A model generated the notes under the pieces. It made no database searches and had not been told where the DNA came from. It saw nothing but the letters and a program-made list of their open reading frames with translations. Shown here piece after piece: positions 53,290-63,508 of a DNA stretch of 64,000 bases. The translations under genes and the position numbers were made by a program. The number at the start of each line of letters is the position of its first letter. Positions within the stretch are counted from its first letter, which is position 1. The DNA comes from JASGIT01 sp047601665 (lineage in GTDB: Bacteria > Pseudomonadota > Gammaproteobacteria > Burkholderiales > Burkholderiaceae_C), in assembly GCA_047601665.1 (NCBI GenBank), contig JASGIT010000001.1, positions 4,595,551 through 4,659,550 on the forward strand, written 5' to 3'.

Positions 53290-54546
53290 TTACAGCACGG
53301 CACTCAGCACAGGCACCACCACGTTCTCCGGCTGCAGCTTGGGCACATGGGTCCGCCCGTCGATCCAGGCATCGACCATGTCCGCCCACTCCTGCAGCAT
53401 GTGGCGTCGCTGCACAGCGTATTCGGCCTTGTTGTAGACCGAGCGCGAGGTTCGCCCTTCCTCGTGGGCCAGGCACTTCTCGATCCAGTCGCCGTTGAAG
53501 CCCACCTCGTTGAGCAGCGTCGAACCGGTGCGGCGCAGGTCATGCACCGTGAATGGCTCCAGCGGAAGACCCGCGGCCTTGGCCCGCTCGGCGATGAGCT
53601 GGGTCACGCGGTTCAGGGTCGCATGAGACATGGAGCGGGTCGGCTCGTAGCGCGACGGCAGCACGAACTTCGAGCCTGCAGCACAGGTGTGCAGCGCCAC
53701 CAGGATGTCCAGCGCCTGCCGTGACAGATAGACCACGTGCGGGTTGCGCCCCTTCATGCACTGCTTCGGAATCGTCCAGGTGGCGTTCTCGAAGTCGATC
53801 TCGCTCCAGGTGGCCTCGATCAGCTCGCTCTTGCGCACCAGGGTCAGCAGGACCATGCGCAGCGCCAGGCGGATCGTCGGATAGGTCGCGATGGACTCCA
53901 ACTGATGGAACGCCAGACGGATCTCGGTCGGCGAGAGCGCCCGGTCCTTCGGGACGAAGGTCGCGATCGATGCGGCCGCCACGTCATTGGCCGGGTTGTC
54001 CACCTTCTCGCCATGCAGGATGGCGAAGGCATAGACCTGCTTCACGATGTCGCGGACATGCACCGCCGTCGCAGGTGCCCCGCGCGCCTTCACCTTGTTG
54101 CACAAGGCTCGCAGGTCATCGGCAGTGATTTCGTTGAGCAGCCGGTTCTGGAACATCGGCAGGATGTCGCGATCGACGACGTGCTTGCGCATCGCACGCG
54201 TGCTGTCGGCCATCTTGGCGTCCGCCAGCCACTTGAGGGCCAGGTCGCCGAAATGCTTGGCTGCGGTCAGCCGGCGCTTCTCGCGCTGCTTCTCCAGTGC
54301 AGGGGAACTGCCGGCCATGACGGCCTTCTTGGCGTCGAGCAGCTTTTCACGGGCCAGCGCCAGCGAAATGCCTAGAGCGCCATAGCGACCAATGGTCAGG
54401 GTCTCTCGACGCCCGTGGAGACGGTAATCGTAGCGGAAGGTGACGGTCCCGGCGGGCGATACCGTCACGTACATCCCATCCCGGTCAGAAACCTTATAAG
54501 TCAAGGACTTAGGCTTCAGATTGCGCAGTGCTGTGTCGGTCAACAT
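53290..54546 (-). CDS. int: Tyrosine-type site-specific integrase (DUF4102 N-terminus)
   Basis: 418 aa phage/island integrase. N-terminal arm-binding domain MLTDTALRNLKPKSLTYKVSDRDGMYVTVSPAGTVTFRYDYRL (DUF4102), core-binding domain, and catalytic residues R in RKSELIEATW, H-x-x-R in HDLRRTGSTLL, H in CLAHEEG and Y in SVYNKAEY. Intact. Several ACCGTCA repeats lie upstream and may be arm sites. Confidence 0.95.
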   Translation of the reverse strand: MLTDTALRNLKPKSLTYKVSDRDGMYVTVSPAGTVTFRYDYRLHGRRETLTIGRYGALGISLALAREKLLDAKKAVMAGSSPALEKQREKRRLTAAKHFGDLALKWLADAKMADSTRAMRKHVVDRDILPMFQNRLLNEITADDLRALCNKVKARGAPATAVHVRDIVKQVYAFAILHGEKVDNPANDVAAASIATFVPKDRALSPTEIRLAFHQLESIATYPTIRLALRMVLLTLVRKSELIEATWSEIDFENATWTIPKQCMKGRNPHVVYLSRQALDILVALHTCAAGSKFVLPSRYEPTRSMSHATLNRVTQLIAERAKAAGLPLEPFTVHDLRRTGSTLLNEVGFNGDWIEKCLAHEEGRTSRSVYNKAEYAVQRRHMLQEWADMVDAWIDGRTHVPKLQPENVVVPVLSAVL

Positions 54547-55253
54547 CGAGGTTTTTGCTCCTGTTCGTGACGGCTTTTACCGTCAGGGGCCAGGAGACCC
54601 GTCGATGCCCGGAAAGCCGCATGAAATAAGCTTTCCAGAGGAGCGTTTTACCGTCAAAGACCGATTTTGGTCTCGGTTATTCACTAGACCCACACACCCA
54701 GTGTTTATGCGGGTTCCAGCGATTCTCGAGTTCCTTCGTACCGTCAGAGATACCGTCAAAACCAGTGGGCTTGCTTGACACGATGTGACACGACATGATG
54801 TTGCAATCGCCAACCTTGTCGATGAATCACGCGCATCAAACTACACCCACGCAGCAAATCATGCCACAGCCTGGCTGTTTCTCACGCCTTCGCTGAGCGG
54901 CGCGATGGCGCCATTGTCGGCCTGGACGGAACATTCCCGGCGCCGCACAAAATCTCCGCGCGCCTCTCTGCCTGGAGGGTAATAGACGTTCTGCGTGGAA
55001 ATCGCAGGTACGGACAAGGACAAGTTGCTGCTTCACTACCCGGCGGATATGTCGCTCCGGTCGTCACATTGGAGTTTGGCGGTCGGGCGACGGGCGAGTG
55101 ATCCGCTTGGATTCTTCGAGCGCGAAGAAGTAGTTCCAATGAGCAGGGATCGGAAGATGTTGGACGCCCACGGTGTTCCTCTCGGGTTTTTGATGCAACA
55201 AGGCCGCAGTCCTGGCGCCTTAGACACTGCGAGCGCTAGTTCTTCGATCTCCA
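54547..55253. other. Integrase upstream region with ACCGTCA repeats
   Basis: ACCGTCA occurs at 54579-54585, 54650-54656, 54740-54746 and 54752-54758, all in one orientation, the first two as TTTTACCGTCA. Likely arm-type sites of the attachment region. No tRNA gene is recognisable. A 95-codon frame from 54995 is not supported. Confidence 0.5.
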
Positions 55254-57722
55254 TCAAGACTCGAGCAAGCAGCATTTCTTGAACTTCTGGCCACTTCCAC
55301 ACGGACAAGATTCGTTGCGGCCGATTTTTGACCCGCCGCTGCTCGCCTTCTCGATGCGTTTGGCGCGCAGTCGGGCCGCCATACCCGCCAAACGAGGTAG
55401 TTCGTCCTCGGTAATATCGATCCGCCTGAGAGTCCGCCATTCGGCATCGAGCAATCGGCCATCATCGCCGTACCTAAGTTCGAGCAGCATTCGATCACTC
55501 TCGCCGTTCAGTAGCAGCAGAGCCTTTGCATGGTCCTCTGCCACGGATTCATCCCGATCACTCGCCAATGTTGACCACGGAAAAATCGTGATTCGCACCT
55601 CCCCATGCGTTGACATTGGCCGGGGCTGTTTCTGCGCGGCTGCAGCGACTTCAGAGGACACGCCATCAAACACCTTGATACGCCACTCTCCGCTGATATC
55701 CAACAAGTACGACGCAAGTACAGAAGCCCCCGCCTTCACATTTCGGCGTAGGAGATCAAGCACCTCGGTCAAACCCTTTGGCATGTCCTGGCGAAGATAG
55801 GGAACGTCCACCTCCTTCGCGAGTCGCGCGCCAAAGTATCTGTCGATGTCGACTCGATAGCCAACAAATTGCAGGTGCGCCTGGCGATTGGTGATCAGCC
55901 CGGCAGCGTGTTTGGCATAGTGGTTGTGCTTAAAGTACAGGCCAAGGTGGTCGAGTTCGTCATCTAACTGCAAGACGGCCGAACCGAACGCCTCTTTCCG
56001 CTGTTCAACATAGTGCAAGAATTCAAACGGATTTAGGAACACGTCGGCATAGACCCTCAGGTCATCAATCGCCATGGACCAAACAGCCGTGGCACCTACA
56101 TCAACGCCAACGTTTCGCAGATGCTGAATCTGCGCGGCCAGTTCGGTAAAGGGATCCAGTGTCACCGCGCATACGCTCACATGTCGGAAGTCGCCGAATC
56201 GCAAGCGTGTGATCTCGTTGCGCGCAGCGTCGAACACCGGCACCTCTTCTGCAGACTTCAGGTAGCCTAGGAATCGGAGCCCTTGCTCGGCCGGACTGGA
56301 CACCAGGTTCTTGAGGGACTGCACGTGCGCATCGACATCTGTAGCCGGAGAGGTGTAGGTGAACGCTCCTGCTTTTACTTCGATGATGAAAAGGTGATCG
56401 TCGAAAATCACCAAGCCGTCGGTCTCGAACCGCTTGGATGAGCCACCGTCAGCAATCCAATAGTACGCCTCGCGAATGCACCGTGACCCCGGGAGGATTC
56501 GCTCCAGGTACTTGAACGGTAGCGTCTCAGTAACTTCCTTGCGCTTGGTGATCCACTGTTGCTTGAGCTCCTGTTGCTGCACGAAAACCCGCTTTTCAAA
56601 TTGCCTGTAGAAGTGGTCAAAGAGCGTGGATAGATCGAAGCAGTAGTACCGGTCATCCAGCTTCAGGAACGGGCGCTTAAAAGTTGGCCATACCCGCAAA
56701 GGCCAGCCGCGAAATGACCCTTCAGCGAAGAAGTCCTTGTCCTCACCTGGCGCCCAGGCAAAGTCTCGGAGAAAGGTCTCCGGGAGATGTGTGATCTTCT
56801 GGAGATCAAAAAGGTCGTACAGTATGAACAGTCCGACCGCTCTTTCCTGCTCTTCTTGCAGCCCATTTCGAACGACCGCTTGCCTCAAAAACTCCCCTGG
56901 ATCCCCCTCGACCATCGCAATGCCGGAGGTGAGATCCGCCTCGGCTGCCGCCAAGGCCTTGTCGCGGAATGTATGCATGGCTTCGAAGGAATCGGACACT
57001 CCAAACGTGAGTGACTGCCAGATCTTCTCAAGTTCGTTGCAGAGAAGTTCCGCTGACAACCCATACATCTGCTCAATGACTGCACTCTGGGGCACGAGCA
57101 GATCGCGCAGCGCCTGTACTTGGTGCACTTGGTACCGCTCGCCGGTTACGTTTGCCCAGTAGGCCTGGGACTTGAACTGAAACTCCTCAAAGTCCATGTC
57201 CAGTTGCGGGTTCTCGAGTTTCCGCTTCGCCGTAGCCACCATGAAGTACTCCCGGTTCAAGGTATCAAACAGCTTCTCCACCTCGACCTGCAGCTTCCTC
57301 CAGTCTTCATCAGGCAACGCCTCCTTCACGTCTCCAACGGGCATCACAGCTGCTACGACACTTTGCACAAAATCGAGCATGCGACTTGCGTGCACGTGTT
57401 CCGACTTGACGTCGAACTCGTTGTCAACGCCCAGAGTTGCGGCTGACCGTTCCCACCAAGCGCGGTGCAGCATCTTCAGCGGCGGCAGGCCCGCTACCAA
57501 TTCGGCGATCAGACGGACGGACTCATCTATCCTCCGAACGACGTCGTCGTGACTTGCCGCCAAACGCTGCTGCATCAGCGCAAACTCGCCTTCGACCCAG
57601 TCCGCCCTCCAAACGACGTTCTTGCCAAAGCGTGCAACGTTCAAGGGGCCCACTGAAAAAAATTCATCAGGGCCGCGAGGCTTCAGCGAGCGTTTAGTGA
57701 CCTTCTTTGATTTCTTCTTCAT
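55254..57722 (-). CDS. PD-(D/E)XK nuclease-related protein with SEC-C tail
   Basis: 822 aa from the ATG at 57722 (MKKKSKKVTKRSLKPRGPD). The nuclease core is SSKRFETDGLVIFDDHLFIIEVKAGAF with D435, E448 and K450, a canonical D…E-x-K site. The last 20 residues (GRNESCPCGSGQKFKKCC) are a SEC-C zinc-binding motif. The large N-terminal region is helical and unrecognised. It lies 88 bases after the STAND gene in the same direction. Predicted defence effector; family name unknown. Confidence 0.75.
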   Translation of the reverse strand: MKKKSKKVTKRSLKPRGPDEFFSVGPLNVARFGKNVVWRADWVEGEFALMQQRLAASHDDVVRRIDESVRLIAELVAGLPPLKMLHRAWWERSAATLGVDNEFDVKSEHVHASRMLDFVQSVVAAVMPVGDVKEALPDEDWRKLQVEVEKLFDTLNREYFMVATAKRKLENPQLDMDFEEFQFKSQAYWANVTGERYQVHQVQALRDLLVPQSAVIEQMYGLSAELLCNELEKIWQSLTFGVSDSFEAMHTFRDKALAAAEADLTSGIAMVEGDPGEFLRQAVVRNGLQEEQERAVGLFILYDLFDLQKITHLPETFLRDFAWAPGEDKDFFAEGSFRGWPLRVWPTFKRPFLKLDDRYYCFDLSTLFDHFYRQFEKRVFVQQQELKQQWITKRKEVTETLPFKYLERILPGSRCIREAYYWIADGGSSKRFETDGLVIFDDHLFIIEVKAGAFTYTSPATDVDAHVQSLKNLVSSPAEQGLRFLGYLKSAEEVPVFDAARNEITRLRFGDFRHVSVCAVTLDPFTELAAQIQHLRNVGVDVGATAVWSMAIDDLRVYADVFLNPFEFLHYVEQRKEAFGSAVLQLDDELDHLGLYFKHNHYAKHAAGLITNRQAHLQFVGYRVDIDRYFGARLAKEVDVPYLRQDMPKGLTEVLDLLRRNVKAGASVLASYLLDISGEWRIKVFDGVSSEVAAAAQKQPRPMSTHGEVRITIFPWSTLASDRDESVAEDHAKALLLLNGESDRMLLELRYGDDGRLLDAEWRTLRRIDITEDELPRLAGMAARLRAKRIEKASSGGSKIGRNESCPCGSGQKFKKCCLLES

Positions 57723-57809
57723 CAACTCTGCCTTCTTTTTTTCTTGATCATGACAGTTGCAGCGGCGCACCTCTCGTGAATGATGAGTGCGCTGCGCATG
57801 CAGCCCACA

Positions 57810-60800
57810 TCAGACCGTCGCGGCCAAGCGCACGCCGCGAAAGGACTCGCTCTGCTGCAGGGCAGCGCTGCGGCGGTCGCCGAGGTCGACCAGAGCGTCG
57901 AGCACATGCAGGAGCTTGCGGGCCAACACCGGCGGCAAGGGGTGCTGCCGGTCCGCGTGTTCCTGGACTAGGGCGGCGATTGATGCTGGAACGCTCGTCC
58001 CCTTCCACGCTGCAGGCAGGTTGCCGTCGGCGATCAACGCCAGCACCTGCTCGGCGAACGTGTCGGGGGGATATGCCGCGCCCGCGCGCTCGCACAATGT
58101 GACGAACTGGCGCGCGACATGCGGCACCCAGCCCGCCGCCCGAACCATGCGATCCACCAGGGGCATGATCTGCGGCAAGTCTTCCCAGCGCCCATTCGCG
58201 AATCGCGCCGCATCGTCGGCACGTTCGATACGGACGAACATCAGGCACTTGATCAGATCGGGCAGATCAAACCCACCGATTCGGCCGTCATCGTCGTTGT
58301 AGGGCGAACGGCGCAGGTCTCGCTGGTCCAAGGTGCGCTCCAGCACGGATTGCAGCAACTGGATGCTGCGGTCGTCGACTGTGCCAGCGGTCAGCACGTC
58401 AAGAAATAGTACCTCCGCAAACGGTCCGAGGCAGCGCATGGCGGTTTCATCGGACTGCGCCACGATGGGCGCGAGCAGCCGCTCTTGCACCTCGGTAGCA
58501 GGCAGGTGCTCAGCGACGTTTGCCAGAGACCGGCCAAGCTGATGCTCCCACTCGAAGAGGCTGGCACCGTCATGTTCGCGCCCATGCCGCTCATCGGTTC
58601 GCCACGTCGGGTTCAGGGTGTCCAGCGTCCACTCCACCAGCCCTTCGAGGGCATTGACATAGAGGGTACGGGCCGGGCTGGCCATGACCGCGGCGACGGG
58701 AACCTGCTGCAGGACTTTGGCCGCGTACTGGCTATGCCACAAGTCGGACGAGCGCTGCCACCCCTCCGGCCCATCGGAACCTCGTCGGCGCTGGGGCGCA
58801 CCGGGCGCAACGGGCGTCCACGACGGCAATGGCCTGACCCACGGGGGAAGGTCCCCTCCCCGCTGATACTCCTCCAGCGCCGCGGCCAAGACGGCATCGC
58901 GATGCGCTTGTTCCGCCAGCCGCCGCGCCTGGGCGTCCATTCGAAAGGCGTCCGGCCGGTGCCAGAGTTGCGCCAGCCGCAGGCCGAGATTTAGGCCGCA
59001 CCAGGCGAACCGGAGGTCGCGCTCCCAGCAAGCGGCGACCCCTGACAGCGCGGCAAAGGACACGACCTCCATCGGGTGCCCCACCAGCTGGTACAGCGCC
59101 TCGCGATCACCTGCTACCTCGGCGCTGGCCCTCAGCCGGGCCGCCAACGCGCGTGCCACGAAGATCTTGGGATGCCACGGAATCACGGCTCCAGTGAATG
59201 AGTCATCGGCGGCCGCGTCCGGCTCCCCACCGTATTGCGCGATGGTGGCGTCTGCCCAGTCTCGGTGTTCTGTCGCTTCCGCAAAGCAAATCAGGGCGGC
59301 GGCCGTACCGACGATCGCGGCTTCCGAGATGCCGCTGCCCGGCATCAACGATGCCGAGCGGTCTGCCTCGGCGAGCTCCATCGCGCGCGCCACCGCCTCA
59401 TCCGGTGAGAACGCGGGCGCCCAAGACCATGAAGAAAAGCACTTGTCCACCCAAAGCCAGAGTTCGGTCTCGCGGGTGACGTGGGCGTGCCGCTGCAGTG
59501 TTGCCTGCACCTCGGGCGCCTCGTGCCGCGCGCTGCTCACCGAAACCTGCACCACGTCGTCTCTTCCCGGTACCGCCGTCGTCCGGTAGTTCTCAACGTG
59601 GCCCAGCTCGGACCAGAGCTCCGCCTTACGACGCAACTCGGCGACATGGTCTGGATCGTCGGCCTCCTCCTGGTAGGCGAACTCCAGCCGATTCGGGAAG
59701 TTGTCGAGCGTCACCCGACAGGCGTCCCGCATCGCCACGTTGCCTCCGAGAACGAAGAGTGGCACCAAGTTACGCAGTTCCAGGCGGCGCGAGGCCAACC
59801 GGCCGTGGTCTACAACGGCCTGGCGCTGCGCGTCATCGCCGCGCCCCGCGTTGAAACCGATTAGGCCGGCGCTCACGAGCTCCGACTCCTGGACCATCCG
59901 TTGCAGATCAAGGTCGCAGAGTCGTAGGCTTCCGAGCAGCGTGAGGCTCGTCGCCGACACCTCCTTCGCCCGAAGGGTGAGGTGAACGGCGATACCGAGC
60001 ACGCTGATGCTCGCATGGCCTTCCAGCATTTGCTCCAGCAGATCTTCGAGGGATCGACCCGCATCCTGTTGCGCCATTGCCCAGCGCTCCAGCGCCATGA
60101 GCGCGCACTCCACCACCTGCGGCCCGCCGTGCCCGCGGAACCACACATAGTGCCGGTCGGCGCCCCAGAACTCCTGCGGCCCCCAGGGAAACGCCAGCAC
60201 GAGCGGCAGGGGCGTGCCCCTGCGGCCCCCATAACCCCCATGCTGATGGAGTTGCCGCCAGGCGGTCATGGCGTGATTGACGATGTCGCGGACGAGGGCC
60301 AAGGCCGCTGCGGGATCGTGCTGGAACAGCGCGTCGAACGGTTCGCGCAGCGGCGAGGCAGGAAAATAGCCGTGATGGTCGGCGCCGATTGACAGCCGAT
60401 CCCAGTCGTGGTGCGAGAAGGAAGCCCGCCCGATGTTCGGGCTATCCAGCGTCATGTTGTCGGACCAGGTCCGCTGTTCCGGCGGGATCGCCGCCACCCG
60501 CTTGAGCAGTTCCTCCTGTTCGTGGTCCTCCCTGTGCCAGCGAGCCATGCTGTCGTCCGGCAACTCCTGCAGGAACCAGCGCCGCGCGACCTGCGCCAGC
60601 AAGGCGGGATGCGTCTGCGCCAACAGCGGCGCATAAGCCATGACCTCTTGATATCCCTTATCCTGCCAACGCGCAATCCTTTCGATCTTCGAAAGGTAGG
60701 TGCTGACAATGTCCGGATAGGCGCGCCCGCCGCGAAGGACCAAGTTGCGCAGCTCGGTTTCCAGGTTCAACGGGGCGCGCGACGGTGAAGCGCCTTCTCC

Positions 60801-63203
60801 GGTCGGGAGCGTACGGCGCGCACGCCAGGAATAGCGCTGGCCTTCGATGGCATCCAGCCAGGCTGCGCATTGGGTGACGATGCGCTGCGACAGTTGATTC
60901 GGGTGGTCTGCGTACGCGACCTGCCAGGTCTCGAACAGCGTGACCAGATCCGGTAGGCAGCGGTCGGGAAGCAATGCCAAACGCTGGAGCAGCCACGAGA
61001 GAAGCCGTCGCCAGGCTGCGAAATCGGAGGGCCATCCCAGGGAATCGGCCAGGCGGATGCGGGCGGCCGGCAGCATGCTTTCGCTTCCAAGCAGGCCCGA
61101 CAGCACCATGGGGTTGGGCGTGGTCTTCTCGGCCTGCATCCACACCAGCAGCTTGCGAAGCAGGCGGTGATCGTTGGCCGCCAGGGAAGTGCCGTACATC
61201 TCCGCATGTTCGGCAAAGCGCGGGCTGAAAACCGGCGCGATCAGCCAGGCCCGCAGCCACTGTGGCCGTACCTGCGCCCATTCGAGGGCAGCGAGCTCAC
61301 GGGACCACTGCTCTGGGTCCGTATAGGTGGACTGCGACAGCAACTCGACGACGCGAGCTAGCGCTGGCGGCTCCCCAGCGGCCGCTAAGACGGCGATCCA
61401 GTCCGCACCCTGGTCAACCAACAAATGGAAGAACGCCCATTCGAAGAAGATGTCGTGGCTGAACTGAGCCGTGTGTCCCTGTCGCACCTGTTGCAGTAGG
61501 CCGTCCTCTTCTAGCGCGGGCAATACCGCCTGTGTCGTCGCGGACAGGTCGCGGATGCGCAGGTTGCGGCCGAGGTCGGGGGCGCTACGCTGCGCCAGCT
61601 CGATCAAGGCCCGCTGCCGCGCCAAGGCCTGGGGCGCCTGCGCGTCGTAGCCGCCCCGCGTCCACCAGGCATCCACCAGCTCGACTTCGGTCTGCGGCGC
61701 GAACTCGGCCGGGTACGCCGCGCGCGAGAGCCCGCGGGCCAGGACTGCCGCAAAGAAAGGTCGGCGCGCCAAAGTCTGCACGCGCTCATTGCCGCCGGTC
61801 AGCAATGGCCGCAACGCGGGCAGCTTGTCGGCGAGAACTGCGGCTTCGTCGTCCGACAGGTTGTCAACATCGACGTAGCCCACGCCGGCCCCTGACCACA
61901 ACGCTGCAGGAACCCAATTGCGCAGGGGTTCGATGCCGGCGTCACGAGCTGTCGCCACGACACGCCAGTCGGCCAGCGCGGGGCTGGCGAGCAGTTGGCC
62001 CAGAAGGTCGGTGATGATGGGTCGGTGCTCCGGCGCCACCCGGTCGATGCCGTCGATGAACAGGACAGGGTGCCCGGTGGCGGCTACCTCCACCAAGAGC
62101 GGCTCGATCGCGGTGGCCGACAGCCCCAGCGCGCGAGCCTGCTCGGTCCAACTCCGTCCTGACAAGCGGTTGGCCGTGAGCAGCAAGGTCGTCCCGTTAA
62201 CCGCCTGCGCTTGCAGCAGGTCACGCAGCAGAACGGTTTTGCCTGCCCCCGGCAGGCCCTTGACCAGCGTCAAGCGGTGCGCGGCCAGTTGCGCGACCAG
62301 TTGATCACGCAAGCCCTGGCGGTCGAGATGCATGCCGCCGATGTCGTCGGCTTGCTGCGCCAACCAATGGCGCGTGCCTTCGCGCAGAAGCTGCATGTCG
62401 GCGGCGAGCGCCGGCGTTCCGCTGAACCGCCAACCGCCCCCCAAGCCGCGGAGCAGCAAAGCTCGGGTGTGCTCGGCACTGCGGCCGGCGCCATCGCGCG
62501 CCGCCAGACGCAACAGGTTCCACAACTCGCCGGCGCGGCCGACCTGGTTCGCCGCCAGGGACCGCTGCAGGCTGGCCAAGATATCGGCCTCCTGGGCCGA
62601 GCCTTCGTGCAGGAAATCAAACCGGATGAGCGTCAGATGCTGGAACAAGCGGTGCAAGCTGCCGTCAGGGAAGGGCCCTGCCAGGGCGTCCTCCATGACC
62701 TTGCGGACTGCGCTCACCACCGCGCGGTGCGCCAGCGACCCATTGCCGCCGTCGACGAACCGTTTCATGAAGGCGGCCGGCGTGGCCGACGCCCTCGCCC
62801 ACTCGCACACGGTCGTGAAGTCCCTGAACGCATCCGCCGAGATCATGTCGGTGGCAGCGCCGACCCTGTCCACCTGGTCGCGAAAGCCCAGCTTCTGCAG
62901 GGTCTGCCAACTGCGCTGGATCACTTCGCGGAAGTCGGTGTTGCTCGGCGCATCGGAAATCGTGAGCGCCCGCTTGACCTGCAGCGACAGCCGCATCACG
63001 GAGCCGTCGGCGGGGGCGACGGCATCGACGATCACGTCATCAAGCGGCTCGCCGAAGCTGGCTTGCTGCTGGGTCACTCGGTTCACAATCCTCGAACCGA
63101 GCCCAGCCGCAGTTGTGCCGCCGAGCAGGGCCGCAAGATAGTGGGCCCCGACAGCATCTTCGTAGGTGAATCCGGTACCCCCGGCGAGTTCAGGAGATGT
63201 CAT
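57810..63203 (-). CDS. Giant nuclease-STAND NTPase fusion (Avs-like)
   Basis: 1797 aa. N-terminus (residues about 10-80) has the Cap4/DUF4297-like pattern: E15 in GFTYEDAVGAHYLAALL, D55-D56 in EPLDDVIVDA, and Q75-V-K77 in LSLQVKRAL, so a PD-(D/E)XK nuclease. Then a STAND NTPase with Walker A GLPGAGKT (316-323) and Walker B VLFIDGID (380-387). The remaining 1300 residues are helical repeats, fitting a sensor. This is the domain order of Avs anti-phage proteins, but the family is not clear. Its start overlaps the upstream 101-aa gene by 14 bases. Confidence 0.8.
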   Translation of the reverse strand: MTSPELAGGTGFTYEDAVGAHYLAALLGGTTAAGLGSRIVNRVTQQQASFGEPLDDVIVDAVAPADGSVMRLSLQVKRALTISDAPSNTDFREVIQRSWQTLQKLGFRDQVDRVGAATDMISADAFRDFTTVCEWARASATPAAFMKRFVDGGNGSLAHRAVVSAVRKVMEDALAGPFPDGSLHRLFQHLTLIRFDFLHEGSAQEADILASLQRSLAANQVGRAGELWNLLRLAARDGAGRSAEHTRALLLRGLGGGWRFSGTPALAADMQLLREGTRHWLAQQADDIGGMHLDRQGLRDQLVAQLAAHRLTLVKGLPGAGKTVLLRDLLQAQAVNGTTLLLTANRLSGRSWTEQARALGLSATAIEPLLVEVAATGHPVLFIDGIDRVAPEHRPIITDLLGQLLASPALADWRVVATARDAGIEPLRNWVPAALWSGAGVGYVDVDNLSDDEAAVLADKLPALRPLLTGGNERVQTLARRPFFAAVLARGLSRAAYPAEFAPQTEVELVDAWWTRGGYDAQAPQALARQRALIELAQRSAPDLGRNLRIRDLSATTQAVLPALEEDGLLQQVRQGHTAQFSHDIFFEWAFFHLLVDQGADWIAVLAAAGEPPALARVVELLSQSTYTDPEQWSRELAALEWAQVRPQWLRAWLIAPVFSPRFAEHAEMYGTSLAANDHRLLRKLLVWMQAEKTTPNPMVLSGLLGSESMLPAARIRLADSLGWPSDFAAWRRLLSWLLQRLALLPDRCLPDLVTLFETWQVAYADHPNQLSQRIVTQCAAWLDAIEGQRYSWRARRTLPTGEGASPSRAPLNLETELRNLVLRGGRAYPDIVSTYLSKIERIARWQDKGYQEVMAYAPLLAQTHPALLAQVARRWFLQELPDDSMARWHREDHEQEELLKRVAAIPPEQRTWSDNMTLDSPNIGRASFSHHDWDRLSIGADHHGYFPASPLREPFDALFQHDPAAALALVRDIVNHAMTAWRQLHQHGGYGGRRGTPLPLVLAFPWGPQEFWGADRHYVWFRGHGGPQVVECALMALERWAMAQQDAGRSLEDLLEQMLEGHASISVLGIAVHLTLRAKEVSATSLTLLGSLRLCDLDLQRMVQESELVSAGLIGFNAGRGDDAQRQAVVDHGRLASRRLELRNLVPLFVLGGNVAMRDACRVTLDNFPNRLEFAYQEEADDPDHVAELRRKAELWSELGHVENYRTTAVPGRDDVVQVSVSSARHEAPEVQATLQRHAHVTRETELWLWVDKCFSSWSWAPAFSPDEAVARAMELAEADRSASLMPGSGISEAAIVGTAAALICFAEATEHRDWADATIAQYGGEPDAAADDSFTGAVIPWHPKIFVARALAARLRASAEVAGDREALYQLVGHPMEVVSFAALSGVAACWERDLRFAWCGLNLGLRLAQLWHRPDAFRMDAQARRLAEQAHRDAVLAAALEEYQRGGDLPPWVRPLPSWTPVAPGAPQRRRGSDGPEGWQRSSDLWHSQYAAKVLQQVPVAAVMASPARTLYVNALEGLVEWTLDTLNPTWRTDERHGREHDGASLFEWEHQLGRSLANVAEHLPATEVQERLLAPIVAQSDETAMRCLGPFAEVLFLDVLTAGTVDDRSIQLLQSVLERTLDQRDLRRSPYNDDDGRIGGFDLPDLIKCLMFVRIERADDAARFANGRWEDLPQIMPLVDRMVRAAGWVPHVARQFVTLCERAGAAYPPDTFAEQVLALIADGNLPAAWKGTSVPASIAALVQEHADRQHPLPPVLARKLLHVLDALVDLGDRRSAALQQSESFRGVRLAATV

Positions 63204-63495
63204 GGATAGTCACTGCGTCGGGTCGCAGCATCGTGATCGTTCTGTCATCGTCCCACCGCATGGCTCCCCCGCCCGAAGTCGCCGCCACGCATGCTTGGAT
63301 TGCTGCAGCGTCGCCCGCATACCCAAGCCGCGCAATATCGTCGGCAATGTAGTCCGCTTGGTCGTAGTGGGAGCGGACGATCTTGCCCAGCCGCGCTAGG
63401 ACCTTCGCGCGACTGCCGGGCTTCTCGGTGTAGGTGCGGCAAGTCTTCTTCGCTTTCTCCTGGGTACCGTTGCACCAGCTCTTGAGCAGGGCCAT
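63190..63495 (-). CDS. Small 101-aa protein, unknown
   Basis: From the ATG at 63495 behind GGGAGAG. Basic N-terminal half (LLKSWCNGTQEKAKKTCRTYTEKPGSRAKVLARLGKIVRSHYDQADYIADDIARLG), no known domain. Overlaps the giant STAND gene and follows the NTase-like gene by 13 bases, so it belongs to their operon; it may be an adaptor or antitoxin. Confidence 0.65.
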   Translation of the reverse strand: MALLKSWCNGTQEKAKKTCRTYTEKPGSRAKVLARLGKIVRSHYDQADYIADDIARLGYAGDAAAIQACVAATSGGGAMRWDDDRTITMLRPDAVTIHDIS

Positions 63496-63508
63496 CTGTC
63501 TCTCCCTT

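Noticed and set aside
54690..54740. Possible tRNA 3' end next to the integrase (gggttccagcgattct)
   Set aside because: Does not form a T-arm with the GGTTCRA pattern and no acceptor stem is present.
54995..55282. 95-codon plus-strand frame upstream of the integrase
   Set aside because: GTG start without ribosome site, overlaps the SEC-C nuclease gene end, serine-rich tail; no support.
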